This document shows positions 20,247 to 28,863 of a stretch of DNA of 32,817 nucleotides, piece after piece. The stretch's first letter is position 1, and each line of letters begins with the position of its first letter. The stretch is from a virus: positions 1 to 32,817 of IMG/VR virus record IMGVR_UViG_3300033153_003873, one strand, 5' to 3'. A model generated the notes under the pieces. That model made no database searches, was not told the DNA's origin, and was given only the letters and a program-made list of their open reading frames with translations. The position numbers and the translations under genes are program-made.

Positions 20247-22057
20247 TGGCTGTTTTAATTGCCCCTGTAGTTGCTGCGGCAACAGGACTTGCAGTAACAT
20301 CGACAATAGTGGGGATAATAAGTACTGTAATCGCGTTAGGGCTTTCAATGGCTATCGCTTCTGCATTTAAGCCTAATCTCGGCGAGTTTGGAATTGATGG
20401 TCAGGGTCAAGTATTAGATACCAGAAAGTCAAATACAAATGCTGTGGCTATTGTGTACGGTGAGAATAAACTAGCAGGTAATATTATATGGCAAACCACA
20501 AATAATTATAATGGAGGAGATACCAATAAAGACTACTGGGCTATTATATCAATATCAGACGGTGCGGCTAATGACTTTATAGAGCTATATTCAGATGAGT
20601 ATTTAATGGACAGCAGCACAGAAGATATACATACTCTTGAATATCAACATATACACACTCACGATACTTCCGGAGCGGGTAAAAATGTAACAGACGTTAC
20701 CTTTGTCACAAATGATTCTGGGAATACAGAATTAGGATCATCGATTTTCGGTGCATTAGTGTTGACAACAAGTTCAAACAATACAGACTCTATTAATCTA
20801 ACAGATGGAGACTTGGACACTTATTGGTCGCCAGACACAGATGAGGACGAATGGATATTATTTATTAATAATAATGAGTCGGCAGTGTCAAGCGTTAGCA
20901 TGTATTTAGGGGCATCAAACGCAGATGAGTATAGCATAAAGCTTCAATATTCAGATAATAATTCAACGTGGAATGATGGGAGTGATCTATATGAGCGTTC
21001 TGATGGTGATGAGAGGTGGCAAACTATTTCTAGTACAGAAGCAGGAAGCCATACATACTGGAGGATTTATTTTGATATTATAGAGTTTAGAGGAAACCCT
21101 AGTAAAATTTATGAGCTAGATATTGACTCTGATTCGGTAATGTCTGTAACAATACCGAGTGATATTTCATATATGGCAGTACACCATGAATATGATGTGT
21201 CAAATAACCCAACAATACAAAATATCACTGCGGTAATGGAGGGAAGAGAAATCGATGTGTTTGATACTGTCTCCACAACACCACTAACAACAGAATACTC
21301 AAACTATGCACCGGACATAGTGTTTGACATAATGAAAGAGTCACTAAATGTAAATATTGATGATGTAAATCAAGAAAGCTTTTACAATGCAAGGGTTCAT
21401 GCAATAGCTAATGACTTGACCTGCAACATCCCCTTTATAGAAAAGCAGAATACTGATTCAGCAATACAAGCAGCATTAGCAACAATAAGAGGACACCTAT
21501 CATTTTCTAATAACGAGTGGATTTTTATATATGATGCTCCACAATCAAGTATTAAATCATTAACAGAGGATGATATAATTGAAAACACCCTGAATGTTGC
21601 AGCAAAGCCAAGTAGTGACACAGCCAACACAATTACGGTTAGATATGTAAACCCAAGCGATATGTGGCAGGTGGCTGAAATAACAGTAGAGGATGAGGAC
21701 ATGATCGACTCAGATGGACAAGTTATCGAGCAAATAGTAGAGATTAGAGGATGCACAAGCTCTACACAGGCACGCAAATTAGCACAACTAACACTTAACC
21801 AAATGAGATATAGTGAAGATTCAGGGGGAGACAGGGTATCGAGATCTCCTGTTGATATATCATTCGTTACCTCTGTTAAAAATTCAGAGTTAGAAGTTGG
21901 GGATGTAATAAATATTACTCATTATCTGCTGGGTTACCCAAGAGACTTTAAAATAGTGTCAATAGAAACAGATCAGAGTGGTGCAATAAGCATTAATGGT
22001 GTAGAATATTGCGATACCCATTATAAGAATGATGATGATACGGATATTATTACATAA
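20246..22057 (+). CDS. Central tail-tip attachment protein (gpJ-like) with F5/8C sugar-binding insert
   Basis: The 603-residue protein begins with a hydrophobic stretch (residues 2-38), as in gpJ-type proteins where it may insert in membranes or pack in the tip. At about 165-290 there is an inserted discoidin (F5/8 type C) domain: INLTDGDLDTYWSP, YSIKLQYSDNNSTWND, HTYWRIYFD. The C-terminal part (360-600) follows the gpJ tip core, with NTITVRYVNPSDMW and LEVGDVINITHYL. The insert likely binds surface sugar of the host. It is compact beside lambda gpJ, which has over 1,100 residues. Confidence 0.85.
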   Translation: MAVLIAPVVAAATGLAVTSTIVGIISTVIALGLSMAIASAFKPNLGEFGIDGQGQVLDTRKSNTNAVAIVYGENKLAGNIIWQTTNNYNGGDTNKDYWAIISISDGAANDFIELYSDEYLMDSSTEDIHTLEYQHIHTHDTSGAGKNVTDVTFVTNDSGNTELGSSIFGALVLTTSSNNTDSINLTDGDLDTYWSPDTDEDEWILFINNNESAVSSVSMYLGASNADEYSIKLQYSDNNSTWNDGSDLYERSDGDERWQTISSTEAGSHTYWRIYFDIIEFRGNPSKIYELDIDSDSVMSVTIPSDISYMAVHHEYDVSNNPTIQNITAVMEGREIDVFDTVSTTPLTTEYSNYAPDIVFDIMKESLNVNIDDVNQESFYNARVHAIANDLTCNIPFIEKQNTDSAIQAALATIRGHLSFSNNEWIFIYDAPQSSIKSLTEDDIIENTLNVAAKPSSDTANTITVRYVNPSDMWQVAEITVEDEDMIDSDGQVIEQIVEIRGCTSSTQARKLAQLTLNQMRYSEDSGGDRVSRSPVDISFVTSVKNSELEVGDVINITHYLLGYPRDFKIVSIETDQSGAISINGVEYCDTHYKNDDDTDIIT

Positions 22058-22074
22058 TTACTATACTATAGATA

Positions 22075-22083
22075 TGGTATAAT
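22075..22083 (+). promoter_or_regulatory. Extended -10 promoter before tail-surface genes
   Basis: TGGTATAAT followed by TAAC repeats the context at 8501 and lies just after the gpJ-like stop. It is 20 bases before ATG 22103 and would give extra transcripts of tail-surface, homing and lysis genes. Confidence 0.55.
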
Positions 22084-22102
22084 TAACAAAAAAGGATTTA
22101 CA

Positions 22103-22345
22103 ATGGCAGCAGGGACGTTAACAATAGATAAGCATGGAGAGAGAATACAGGTGTTTTCACCAAGATTAGGAGTTAGCCTTACATCCCCTTACACTTCAAG
22201 TGATGATGAGGTGGTAATGTTGGCATCAGACGTAACAATTACTATAGATGGTGTTGATGCTGATTATGTTGAGGGAAGTGTTATAGGGTTGGCAAAGGGT
22301 GTCACCTATACGCTAAGTGCAACAACAGCAGCACATAAGATGTAG
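22103..22345 (+). CDS. Small virion-surface-type protein, 80 aa
   Basis: Starts after AAAGGATTTACA. The protein is beta-rich with no recognised family; the run VVMLASDVTITIDGVDADYVEGSVIGLAKG suggests a small carbohydrate-binding or capping fold of the type often found next to tail-tip genes. It is followed after two bases by the next gene. Function is unknown. Confidence 0.7.
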   Translation: MAAGTLTIDKHGERIQVFSPRLGVSLTSPYTSSDDEVVMLASDVTITIDGVDADYVEGSVIGLAKGVTYTLSATTAAHKM

Positions 22346-22347
22346 TC

Positions 22348-22806
22348 ATGTTTGGCTTTGATCTTTGGGCTACTAATGGAAACGGCGGTTATGTTGGCGA
22401 CTGGCATAAAAACATCTGCATAACCACAATAGGCAACGATGGAGTAATAACAAAATACGGTTATCTCGACAGCTCATACGGTGTTATAACTCCAAACGCA
22501 ACACTTCAGGGTATAGATATCTTTGAAACTACCTGGCAAGCAGACGGTACTTTCATAATCAGTTTTGGTGACGGTACAGAACATCTTACAAATATTGATG
22601 AAATTCTAATCGTTCACCCAACGGTACCAGACGGTAACATAGCGGTATGGGATTCAAACGAAGATTATTACACATTTACAGACAATACTTTAGCAGATTA
22701 CATCATTGATGGTTCATACACTGAAATATGTTTCTATGTTGAGTTGATACCACGTACAGCGGTGCATTATACATTTAGCTCTATTCTAGTGGGAATAAAG
22801 GAATAA
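22348..22806 (+). CDS. Hypothetical tail-associated protein, 152 aa
   Basis: The sequence is beta-rich, with aromatic and aspartate-rich loops (FGFDLWATNGNGGYVGDWHK at the start) and no signal or membrane segment. Its place between gpJ and the large tail protein, with the same codon use, makes a virion component likely. It ends one base before the HNH-AP2 gene. I recognise no family. Confidence 0.7.
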   Translation: MFGFDLWATNGNGGYVGDWHKNICITTIGNDGVITKYGYLDSSYGVITPNATLQGIDIFETTWQADGTFIISFGDGTEHLTNIDEILIVHPTVPDGNIAVWDSNEDYYTFTDNTLADYIIDGSYTEICFYVELIPRTAVHYTFSSILVGIKE

Positions 22807-22807
22807 T

Positions 22808-23449
22808 ATGATAATTAAAAATATTGGAACAAAAAAGATAAATGGAAAAACACGATGCTTCGTATTAGTAAAATGCGAGGACTGTGGGGAGGAAAGAGAA
22901 ATAAGAAAAGATAATGAACCTAAAGCTTGTCTTAAATGTTCGAGAAAAAGGGTAGGCAAGAAAAACATTACACACAACATGTCTAGAACATCAGCATATC
23001 TCACATGGGATAGCATGGTACAAAGAACAACAAATAAAAAATCAAAACATTACAATAAGTATAAAGACAAAGTGCCTAATAAAAAATGGCTCACCTTTGG
23101 CGGTTTTTGGGAAGATATGGGAAGTACTTATAAAAATAATCTAACACTAGATAGAATAGATAACAGTAAGGGCTATTCTGCTGAAAACTGCAGATGGGCT
23201 GATAGGTCTACTCAGTCATGTAATAGAAGTAAACAGTCCAATAATACCACTGGATATAAGGGTGTATATCGAAACACAATTAGTAAATCCAAAAAGCTTT
23301 ATTTTTCGAGAGTTCACTATAGAGGAGAAAATCATCATCTAGGTTCGTTTGAAACAGTTGAGGCTGGGGCAATAGCGTATAATGATTTTGTAGTTAATAA
23401 TGATTTGCCACACGAACTAAATAAAATTCCAAACAGGAAAGTGTCATGA
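22808..23449 (+). CDS. HNH homing endonuclease with AP2 DNA-binding domain
   Basis: The 213-residue protein has a zinc ribbon (residues 23-47: CEDCGEE, CLKC), an HNH-3-type nuclease (LTLDRIDNSKGYSAENCRWA, residues 113-132, with the catalytic Asp and Asn and Cys) and an AP2 domain at the end (GYKGVYRN, YFSRVHYRGENHHLGSF, AIAYNDFV). This three-part build is typical of phage and plastid free-standing homing enzymes. Its end overlaps the next start (ATGA). It probably moves between phage genomes and is not needed for growth. Confidence 0.88.
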   Translation: MIIKNIGTKKINGKTRCFVLVKCEDCGEEREIRKDNEPKACLKCSRKRVGKKNITHNMSRTSAYLTWDSMVQRTTNKKSKHYNKYKDKVPNKKWLTFGGFWEDMGSTYKNNLTLDRIDNSKGYSAENCRWADRSTQSCNRSKQSNNTTGYKGVYRNTISKSKKLYFSRVHYRGENHHLGSFETVEAGAIAYNDFVVNNDLPHELNKIPNRKVS

Positions 23450-23598
23450 ATAGAAAACTACCTTTATTTGACGTAAAAGTTATGAGAGAAGAAATGAAAA
23501 TTATCAACAAGATGAAGAAAACCAAAGACTCTAAAGAGTTGGCTAAACTTCAAAAAGAGCTTGATAATGGTCGTAAGCTTCGTAAAAAGGATAAATAA
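23446..23598 (+). CDS. Small basic coiled-coil protein, 50 aa
   Basis: It begins at ATG 23446 inside the stop of the HNH-AP2 gene and ends overlapping the ATG of the large tail protein. The product is lysine-rich and fully helical (KVMREEMKIINKMKKTK, then KELAKLQKELDNGRKL). It could be a chaperone or a trimerisation part for the tail protein that follows. No family is recognised. Confidence 0.6.
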   Translation: MNRKLPLFDVKVMREEMKIINKMKKTKDSKELAKLQKELDNGRKLRKKDK

Positions 23599-25967
23599 TG
23601 GCAACAGTAGATTTAGTTCCTGAAGGTGAATTGTTTTTTGAGAATGAAGCGGCGAATGTGAGTCCTGCTTTTTTAGGGAAAGCTTACGGCTCAAATCATA
23701 TACATTTAGATACTAACCAGAGTGTTCCTTATCCTATTGTGCATCAGTTAGGAAGTGAGATATTCGCGAATTATGCAGATGAGGGCAATACTGTATGGAC
23801 TGATAACGGGGGTGATGATTGGACTGGTATCGGCACGGTAGCAACTAGATTAACTATGGTGCTATCAGAGTCTATGAGTTCAGATGAGTCAATTGTAGTT
23901 AGTTTTAATGCTTCAATAGTGTCAGGGTCTTGTGTAATATTAACTTATTATAATGGTACTTCATGGATACCATTAGATGCACCATATACAATAGTATCGG
24001 GACTTAATAAAATTGAAATAAAAGGTAGAAACGCAAGCGGAACAAAATTCTCTTTAGACGACAATACCTTTGAAATAGATTTTACAAGTAATTCAGTCAA
24101 AGAAATCACCACAACCGACAGCTTCGTATCCTATTATGATGTAGCTACTAAACAGAGAATACAAATAGCTGATCAAGACAATGGTAGTAATAGTAGTGTT
24201 AAATTTATTGAAAATGGTGATTTTAGTGATGGTTTGACTGGGTGGGTAGCTGGTAGCGGAGCAGTTTTGTCCATAGAAAACAATGAGTTAAAAATATTAG
24301 CAACCCCTAGTGATTCTACTGCTTATGCTACACAAGCAACAAGTTTAAACACAGGAAGAAGATATGCTTGGTTGGCAAGTATTAAAGAAACAACATCAAC
24401 AAGAGCATATATTATTATTGACGGGAAAACTGTAGTTGATGATAGCCCAGCAATTGCAGGAGACTTTGGAGGAAATATTACATTCGATGGTACTAATGAA
24501 ATAAAACTACAAAATGCCTCGGCAGACACAGCACCAGATTATACAGTATTTGACAATATTTCAGTAAAAGAAGTCCTACCAATCTCAACAACTTATAACA
24601 TAACAACATCCCATTCAGACTATATGGCACATTCAAAAGCATTAACTGTAGCAGAATTAGCTGAATGTAATACAGGGGTTAATGTAATGGCTCAAGTATG
24701 GTTTGATGGTAGAGTGTTGGTTGATGGGTTTGCCAAAGCAGATATTGAATATTATCCTATGAGTAATGAAGGACTTAGAGGCGGGAAGTTTGTTCAGGAT
24801 TTAACAGAAGTTTCTATGGACCCGACAACCTCTTATACAGGAAAAGCCGGGGGTGGTGTAAATAATACTGTGACGAATAATGGAAATACATTTACAATAC
24901 ATCAGGAAAGTGCCGACTCTCAGGTATATTATCCTGAATGTAAAGCAATAAATACTAATTCGACTCCAGGTGAACATACTATATTTATTTTTAATGTTAA
25001 AATATTTAACGGTACAGCCAGAGCTAGAATTACATCAGTGGGGCATTTAGACCAAAGCACAAACTCATTAGCTATAAATGAAACGTGGGGTGTTGGAGAA
25101 TACCAAATTATCAGATACGGGAACTATAGAGGAGACGATAAAGCATATATAAGCTTTGACGGTTCTCATGTAGATGGAACAGAATTTGATGCAGAAGTAG
25201 AAATCTTAATTTTTCAATTTACAGCCTATGAAATAGCAAACTACACAGAAGCCTGTAGAACCACGCTACAGAATGTACAATACGGTAGCCTCTCTAATCT
25301 AGGATTACTACAAGATGCAAGTGGAAGAACTATATCAACAATGCCCAGCGGAAGCATAGCAGTTGACGCAGGTGGCAAACATGTAGACTCTGAATTTAAT
25401 GTAGATGGGTTAACGGCATATACGATTGAGCAGAAGATAAGTGGACTTCTTCAAAACTTTGGTTCAGACAGTAAACAATCTGCAACAACAACACCAGTAG
25501 ACTGTACCGAAAGTCCTTCCCATTTATATACTTGTGCTATTTCCACAGGGGACATAGAAGAACTCTCAACAGAAACAAGCGGTAATGTGAAGATAAATTA
25601 TACACTATCAAGCACTTCTGCGGGTTCTGCGGGAGGGAACAGCACAGACGGAACTTACGAAGCAGTAATTGCATTTGATGGTGTAATTGCTTTAGTGGGA
25701 TATACAGGGGTGCTTACGGTAAATAGTGTAAATGGCTTAACAACCACTAGCCAAAGGACTGAAAATCGCGTATTAACTCTCGACAGCGGAACAGTCAAGT
25801 ATTTTATAGAAACGGTTGAGCAGGATGTAGTTCCGCCACTCCCTACTGGTATAATTAAGGGTACAAATACTGCAATACTGGGGTATAGTGACGAAGTAAA
25901 CATAATATACGACCCTCTAAGAATAGATTTATATGCTAGGACACAGGCTGAGATATTAGAAGATTAG
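23598..25967 (+). CDS. Large tail-surface/fibre protein ending at in-frame TAG
   Basis: The 789-residue protein is beta-rich, with repeated jelly-roll or carbohydrate-binding modules. Residues 205-330 (FIENGDFSDGLTGWVAGSG to YTVFDNISVKEV) fit a CBM-like module, and a second similar region begins near 390 and ends near 555. The N-terminus (VDLVPEGELFFENEAANVSPAFLG) may attach to the tail. It ends at TAG 25965-25967, but the frame continues for 29 sensible codons to TAA 26057, so the natural protein may be 819 residues by readthrough or the TAG may be a mutation. It probably binds the host surface. Confidence 0.82.
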   Translation: MATVDLVPEGELFFENEAANVSPAFLGKAYGSNHIHLDTNQSVPYPIVHQLGSEIFANYADEGNTVWTDNGGDDWTGIGTVATRLTMVLSESMSSDESIVVSFNASIVSGSCVILTYYNGTSWIPLDAPYTIVSGLNKIEIKGRNASGTKFSLDDNTFEIDFTSNSVKEITTTDSFVSYYDVATKQRIQIADQDNGSNSSVKFIENGDFSDGLTGWVAGSGAVLSIENNELKILATPSDSTAYATQATSLNTGRRYAWLASIKETTSTRAYIIIDGKTVVDDSPAIAGDFGGNITFDGTNEIKLQNASADTAPDYTVFDNISVKEVLPISTTYNITTSHSDYMAHSKALTVAELAECNTGVNVMAQVWFDGRVLVDGFAKADIEYYPMSNEGLRGGKFVQDLTEVSMDPTTSYTGKAGGGVNNTVTNNGNTFTIHQESADSQVYYPECKAINTNSTPGEHTIFIFNVKIFNGTARARITSVGHLDQSTNSLAINETWGVGEYQIIRYGNYRGDDKAYISFDGSHVDGTEFDAEVEILIFQFTAYEIANYTEACRTTLQNVQYGSLSNLGLLQDASGRTISTMPSGSIAVDAGGKHVDSEFNVDGLTAYTIEQKISGLLQNFGSDSKQSATTTPVDCTESPSHLYTCAISTGDIEELSTETSGNVKINYTLSSTSAGSAGGNSTDGTYEAVIAFDGVIALVGYTGVLTVNSVNGLTTTSQRTENRVLTLDSGTVKYFIETVEQDVVPPLPTGIIKGTNTAILGYSDEVNIIYDPLRIDLYARTQAEILED

Positions 25968-26057
25968 AATAGCTGGATAGAAGAGAACGAGGATATTCTT
26001 ACCGATGGATTTGGCGAATATATAACCAATGAACACGGCTTATATCTAACAATATAA
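25968..26057 (+). other. In-frame extension after the TAG of the tail protein
   Basis: These 29 codons and TAA continue the tail protein frame. The peptide NSWIEENEDILTDGFGEYIT is compatible with a fibre C-terminus. The TAA then runs straight into AAAGGA, the binding site of the next gene, as at 15993-15999. The only gap with no gene between 25967 and 26067 is this extension. Confidence 0.6.
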
Positions 26058-26066
26058 AGGATTAAT

Positions 26067-26483
26067 ATGACAATGGAAGCCTACAAAGACTTTGGAACAA
26101 TGAGCGTGGTTGATAATTCAACAGCAGAAACAACAGTTGATTCAACTTTTAGAAAGATAGCAAACTTTACTGCTTCTGGTGCCGTGAATAAAATGACCGT
26201 TAACACAACAGAAAATGAGATAACGATAGCTACAAAAGGTACATATCTATTTATAGGGAACGCTAAGTTTGACGGCTCTAGTAAGACCTTTGAGCTTGCT
26301 ATCTTCAAGAATGATGTGGACACAGGGCTTGGAATGGTAGACAGGGCAGACGGAACTTCCGGGGGTTCAACCACTATCGCATTAGAAGCAAACGATGTGA
26401 TAGATGCTAGACAGAAGTCTACAGACGGCGGAACAGCTCTTACTATTGTTAGTATGTCTATAACCCTAGTACGATTAATATAA
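26067..26483 (+). CDS. Jelly-roll virion protein, first of a tandem pair
   Basis: The 138-residue protein begins after AAAGGATTAAT. It has the strand order of small TNF/C1q-like jelly rolls: FRKIANFTA, TKGTYLFIGNAKFDG, FELAIFKNDV, and EANDVIDARQKSTDGG. The next gene is a clear paralogue. Such proteins decorate heads or tail tips and may bind sugar. It is followed after nine bases by the second copy. Confidence 0.75.
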   Translation: MTMEAYKDFGTMSVVDNSTAETTVDSTFRKIANFTASGAVNKMTVNTTENEITIATKGTYLFIGNAKFDGSSKTFELAIFKNDVDTGLGMVDRADGTSGGSTTIALEANDVIDARQKSTDGGTALTIVSMSITLVRLI

Positions 26484-26492
26484 GGAGGCATC

Positions 26493-26933
26493 ATGCCAAG
26501 TATGAAAACATGGAACAATTACGGAGGGCTTTATGTTGAGGATGGCTCAACAGCAGAAGACACAACAGATGCAACACCTAGAAAGATAGCAGGATTCACA
26601 ACAGCTATGCCAAACGGAGATAATTCAACCATATCAACCAGCACGGATGATATTTCTGTAGTTGGAGCAGGCGATTATTTAGTAACTTCTCAAATAAGTT
26701 TTAGTGGTTCACTATCTAAAACCTTTATAGTTGAAATTTATGTAGAAGGTGTAGCAACAGACATTAAGTGCGAAAGAAAACTTGGTACTGGTGGTGATGT
26801 GGGTTCTGCTTCCGTGTGTGGAATAGTAACACTAGCTGCTAATGACAGCGTGTCTTTATACCACTCAAGTACTGATGGTGGTTTGACCTTCACTTTGCAG
26901 AATGGTCAATTTACCCTTACTAGACTATCATAG
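26493..26933 (+). CDS. Jelly-roll virion protein, second of a tandem pair
   Basis: The 146-residue protein matches the preceding one along its whole length: PRKIAGFTTA, GAGDYLVTSQISFSG, FIVEIYVEGV, AANDSVSLYHSSTDGG, and the closing LTRLS/LVRLI. It carries two cysteines absent from the first copy, near residues 89 and 109. The start follows AAGGAGGCATC, the best binding site in the late region. The pair arose by duplication and the copies have diverged far in DNA, so the event is old. Confidence 0.75.
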   Translation: MPSMKTWNNYGGLYVEDGSTAEDTTDATPRKIAGFTTAMPNGDNSTISTSTDDISVVGAGDYLVTSQISFSGSLSKTFIVEIYVEGVATDIKCERKLGTGGDVGSASVCGIVTLAANDSVSLYHSSTDGGLTFTLQNGQFTLTRLS

Positions 26934-26948
26934 ATAAAAGGCTATAAA

Positions 26949-27269
26949 ATGAAAAAGTTAATACTAAGTATACTAATACTATTAGGAACTACACAATCAC
27001 AAGCTAAAATAGCTGATGACAAAGCTCAACACATGTTTGCTGGTGTAGGTATTTATGTTGGGTGTCTGATGATTAAGGGTGCTGGCGAAGCACTAAAGTA
27101 TGATATGGACTATCTAACTACCACCACCTGTCTTATCCCCGTAGTAGTTGCAGGAGTAGGCAAAGAACTGTACGATGCCAACCATGATAACCACACAGCA
27201 GAATGGCAGGACGCAGTAGCAACGATAGCTATACCGCTTGGCATGACTGTTATATTATATGAGTTTTAA
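26949..27269 (+). CDS. Exported or membrane protein, YfiM-like
   Basis: The 106-residue protein starts with a signal (MKKLILSILILLGTTQSQA, cut after residue 19). The mature part has DKAQHMFAGVGIYVGCLM, then GVGKELYDANHDNHTAEWQDAVATIAIP, a layout of His, Gly, KE-x2-D and W-x-D shared with small YfiM/DUF2279-type envelope proteins. Two hydrophobic stretches follow the signal. It begins the lysis region and may act on the envelope. It is followed directly by the next ATG. Confidence 0.72.
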   Translation: MKKLILSILILLGTTQSQAKIADDKAQHMFAGVGIYVGCLMIKGAGEALKYDMDYLTTTTCLIPVVVAGVGKELYDANHDNHTAEWQDAVATIAIPLGMTVILYEF

Positions 27270-27638
27270 ATGAAAGAAATAAGTGAATTCCCTTGCAACC
27301 AATGCGAAGCACATCAACAGCTGAAAGAAGAGTTTGAAACATCAAACACACTTAATAGTAACCAACACAATAGCATACTTATTTCTATAGATAGAATGTC
27401 AGGCAACATTAGATGGATGAAAAACATCGGTGGTTGGGTACTTGTTACTATGTTAGGGTATTATATAGTTATAGGATATTATATATTCAGTAATGACTAT
27501 GCCACTAACACAGAAGTAGATTTAGTTAAAAAGAGAATTGGTGAAGGGGAAGCTCAGCATTTTTCTAATGAACGATTTATTCACAGTATGAACGGTAAGT
27601 TAGAGATACTTGTAGATAATATTAAGAAGGGGAAGTAA
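27270..27638 (+). CDS. Single-pass membrane protein of the lysis region
   Basis: The 122-residue protein has a CNQC pair near the start, a helical part, one membrane segment at about residues 50-72 (WVLVTMLGYYIVIGYYIF) and a soluble C-terminal tail with coiled-coil character. The shape resembles XhlA-like holin partners or inner-membrane spanins. Its stop overlaps the next ATG. Membrane location is clear and function is inferred from place. Confidence 0.68.
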   Translation: MKEISEFPCNQCEAHQQLKEEFETSNTLNSNQHNSILISIDRMSGNIRWMKNIGGWVLVTMLGYYIVIGYYIFSNDYATNTEVDLVKKRIGEGEAQHFSNERFIHSMNGKLEILVDNIKKGK

Positions 27639-28066
27639 TGAGTTTTAATATAGCAAGTCTATTTGCGAGTGGTATAGACACTGTAGTTGATAGTGTGGGT
27701 AATGCATTAGATAAGCTAGTCACTTCTGATGAAGAGAGAGGGCTTATAAAGAATGAACTTGAAAAGATCAAAATCAATGCGATACTCGAAAGTGAAAACA
27801 GTTATCTCAAACATGAAGCAGAAATCACTAAGCGTTGGACCAACGACAATGAGAACCTACTAACAAGAGCGGTTAGACCCGCAATGGTAGTATGGTCTTT
27901 TATTTTATTCACTATTGTAATTTTGTTTGATGGGAACATAGGAGAGTTTGGGGTAAAAGAGGCATATATCCCTATAGTTGAGACCATACTTGTTACTGTA
28001 GTTGTGGCGTATTTCGGAGGCAGAAGTGCAGAAAAGTGGAGAAAAGTAAGCCAAAATAAGCTATAA
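27638..28066 (+). CDS. Holin, 3TM gene-transfer-type
   Basis: The 142-residue protein has an amphipathic N-terminal third, then EAEITKRWTNDNENLLTRAVRPAMVVWSFILF and a second membrane helix near 115-130, as in the Holin_3TMs family known from gene-transfer agents and phages. It would make the inner-membrane hole that lets the lysozyme reach the wall. A TATAAT overlaps its stop and would serve the next, homing gene. Confidence 0.8.
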   Translation: MSFNIASLFASGIDTVVDSVGNALDKLVTSDEERGLIKNELEKIKINAILESENSYLKHEAEITKRWTNDNENLLTRAVRPAMVVWSFILFTIVILFDGNIGEFGVKEAYIPIVETILVTVVVAYFGGRSAEKWRKVSQNKL

Positions 28067-28067
28067 T
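28062..28067 (+). promoter_or_regulatory. -10 element before the HNH gene
   Basis: TATAAT overlaps the holin stop and lies 30 bases before ATG 28097. It would give the homing endonuclease gene its own transcript. Confidence 0.45.
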
Positions 28068-28096
28068 ATACACATATCAATATAAAGGATTTAGAT

Positions 28097-28768
28097 ATGG
28101 GTAAACTTGTAGACTTAACAGGTAAGGTTTTCGGAAGACTAACAGTAATTAAAAAAGCAGAAAGTTCTAATAGTAGGGTATTTTGGTTATGTAAATGCTC
28201 TTGTGGTAATACTAAGACAATACAGGGCGGTAACATGAGTAGAGGGAAAATATCTTCTTGTGGGTGTATTAAAAGTGAAATGTTAACACGAAAAAATAAA
28301 GCAAATGCTACACACGGACTGTCAAAAACAAGACTTCATGTAATATGGGATGGCATCAAAAAAAGAGCATCTAAAAACAGGTCAGCCAACAACAAAAATA
28401 GAGATGACTATTTTAATCGAGGTATTATTTTGTGCGATGAATGGGATAGTTCTTTTGAGTCTTTCCTTTTGTGGTCAAAACAAAATGGATACAAAGAAGA
28501 TTTGCAGATAGATAGGATTAACAATGATAAGGGATATTACCCAGAGAATTGTAGGTGGACAACTTCTGCAATAAACAGCCTAAATAAAAGAAACACAATT
28601 CCACTAGAAATAGTAAAAAAAGGAATAAGTATGTATAATGATGGATATACCATTGCACACATAGCTAGAGTGCTTGGCGTTAAGTATGGCGGACTATACC
28701 AAGCAATTACAGGCAGGCGTGGTAAGTCTAGAATAGAAAAAACAACCAAATACATAAAAGGAAAGTAG
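28097..28768 (+). CDS. HNH homing endonuclease with C-terminal helix-turn-helix
   Basis: The 223-residue protein has an N-terminal ribbon (LTGKVFGRLTVI, then CKCSCGN and SCGC), a middle that ends with the nuclease run LQIDRINNDKGYYPENCRW (residues 135-153), and a C-terminal helix-turn-helix (GYTIAHIARVLGVKYGGLYQAI) for DNA reading. It lies between holin and the lysis small genes, splitting the lysis cassette. This is the fourth likely mobile endonuclease gene here. Its stop overlaps the GTG start of the next frame. Confidence 0.87.
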   Translation: MGKLVDLTGKVFGRLTVIKKAESSNSRVFWLCKCSCGNTKTIQGGNMSRGKISSCGCIKSEMLTRKNKANATHGLSKTRLHVIWDGIKKRASKNRSANNKNRDDYFNRGIILCDEWDSSFESFLLWSKQNGYKEDLQIDRINNDKGYYPENCRWTTSAINSLNKRNTIPLEIVKKGISMYNDGYTIAHIARVLGVKYGGLYQAITGRRGKSRIEKTTKYIKGK

Positions 28769-28863
28769 TGGAATTTCAAACATTATGGACTGCTCTGTTT
28801 ATCACTTCATGCGTAATAGAAGCAGCAATTTTAGTAGTTATAATAAAGAGAGACAATAAATGA
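28768..28863 (+). CDS. Tiny membrane protein, 31 aa
   Basis: The frame starts at GTG 28768 after AAAGGAAAGTA and ends at TGA 28861-28863, overlapping the next ATG. It has one membrane segment (LFITSCVIEAAILVVII) and a basic tail KRDNK. With the following lipoprotein it could be a reduced spanin pair, but it lacks the long periplasmic helix of known inner spanins. Confidence 0.5.
   Translation: MEFQTLWTALFITSCVIEAAILVVIIKRDNK

Noticed and set aside
23598-26057. Genome-wide recoding of TAG
   Set aside because: Several other genes (for example those ending at 3466, 5178, 22345, 28768 and 29500) stop sensibly at TAG, with the next gene starting directly after.
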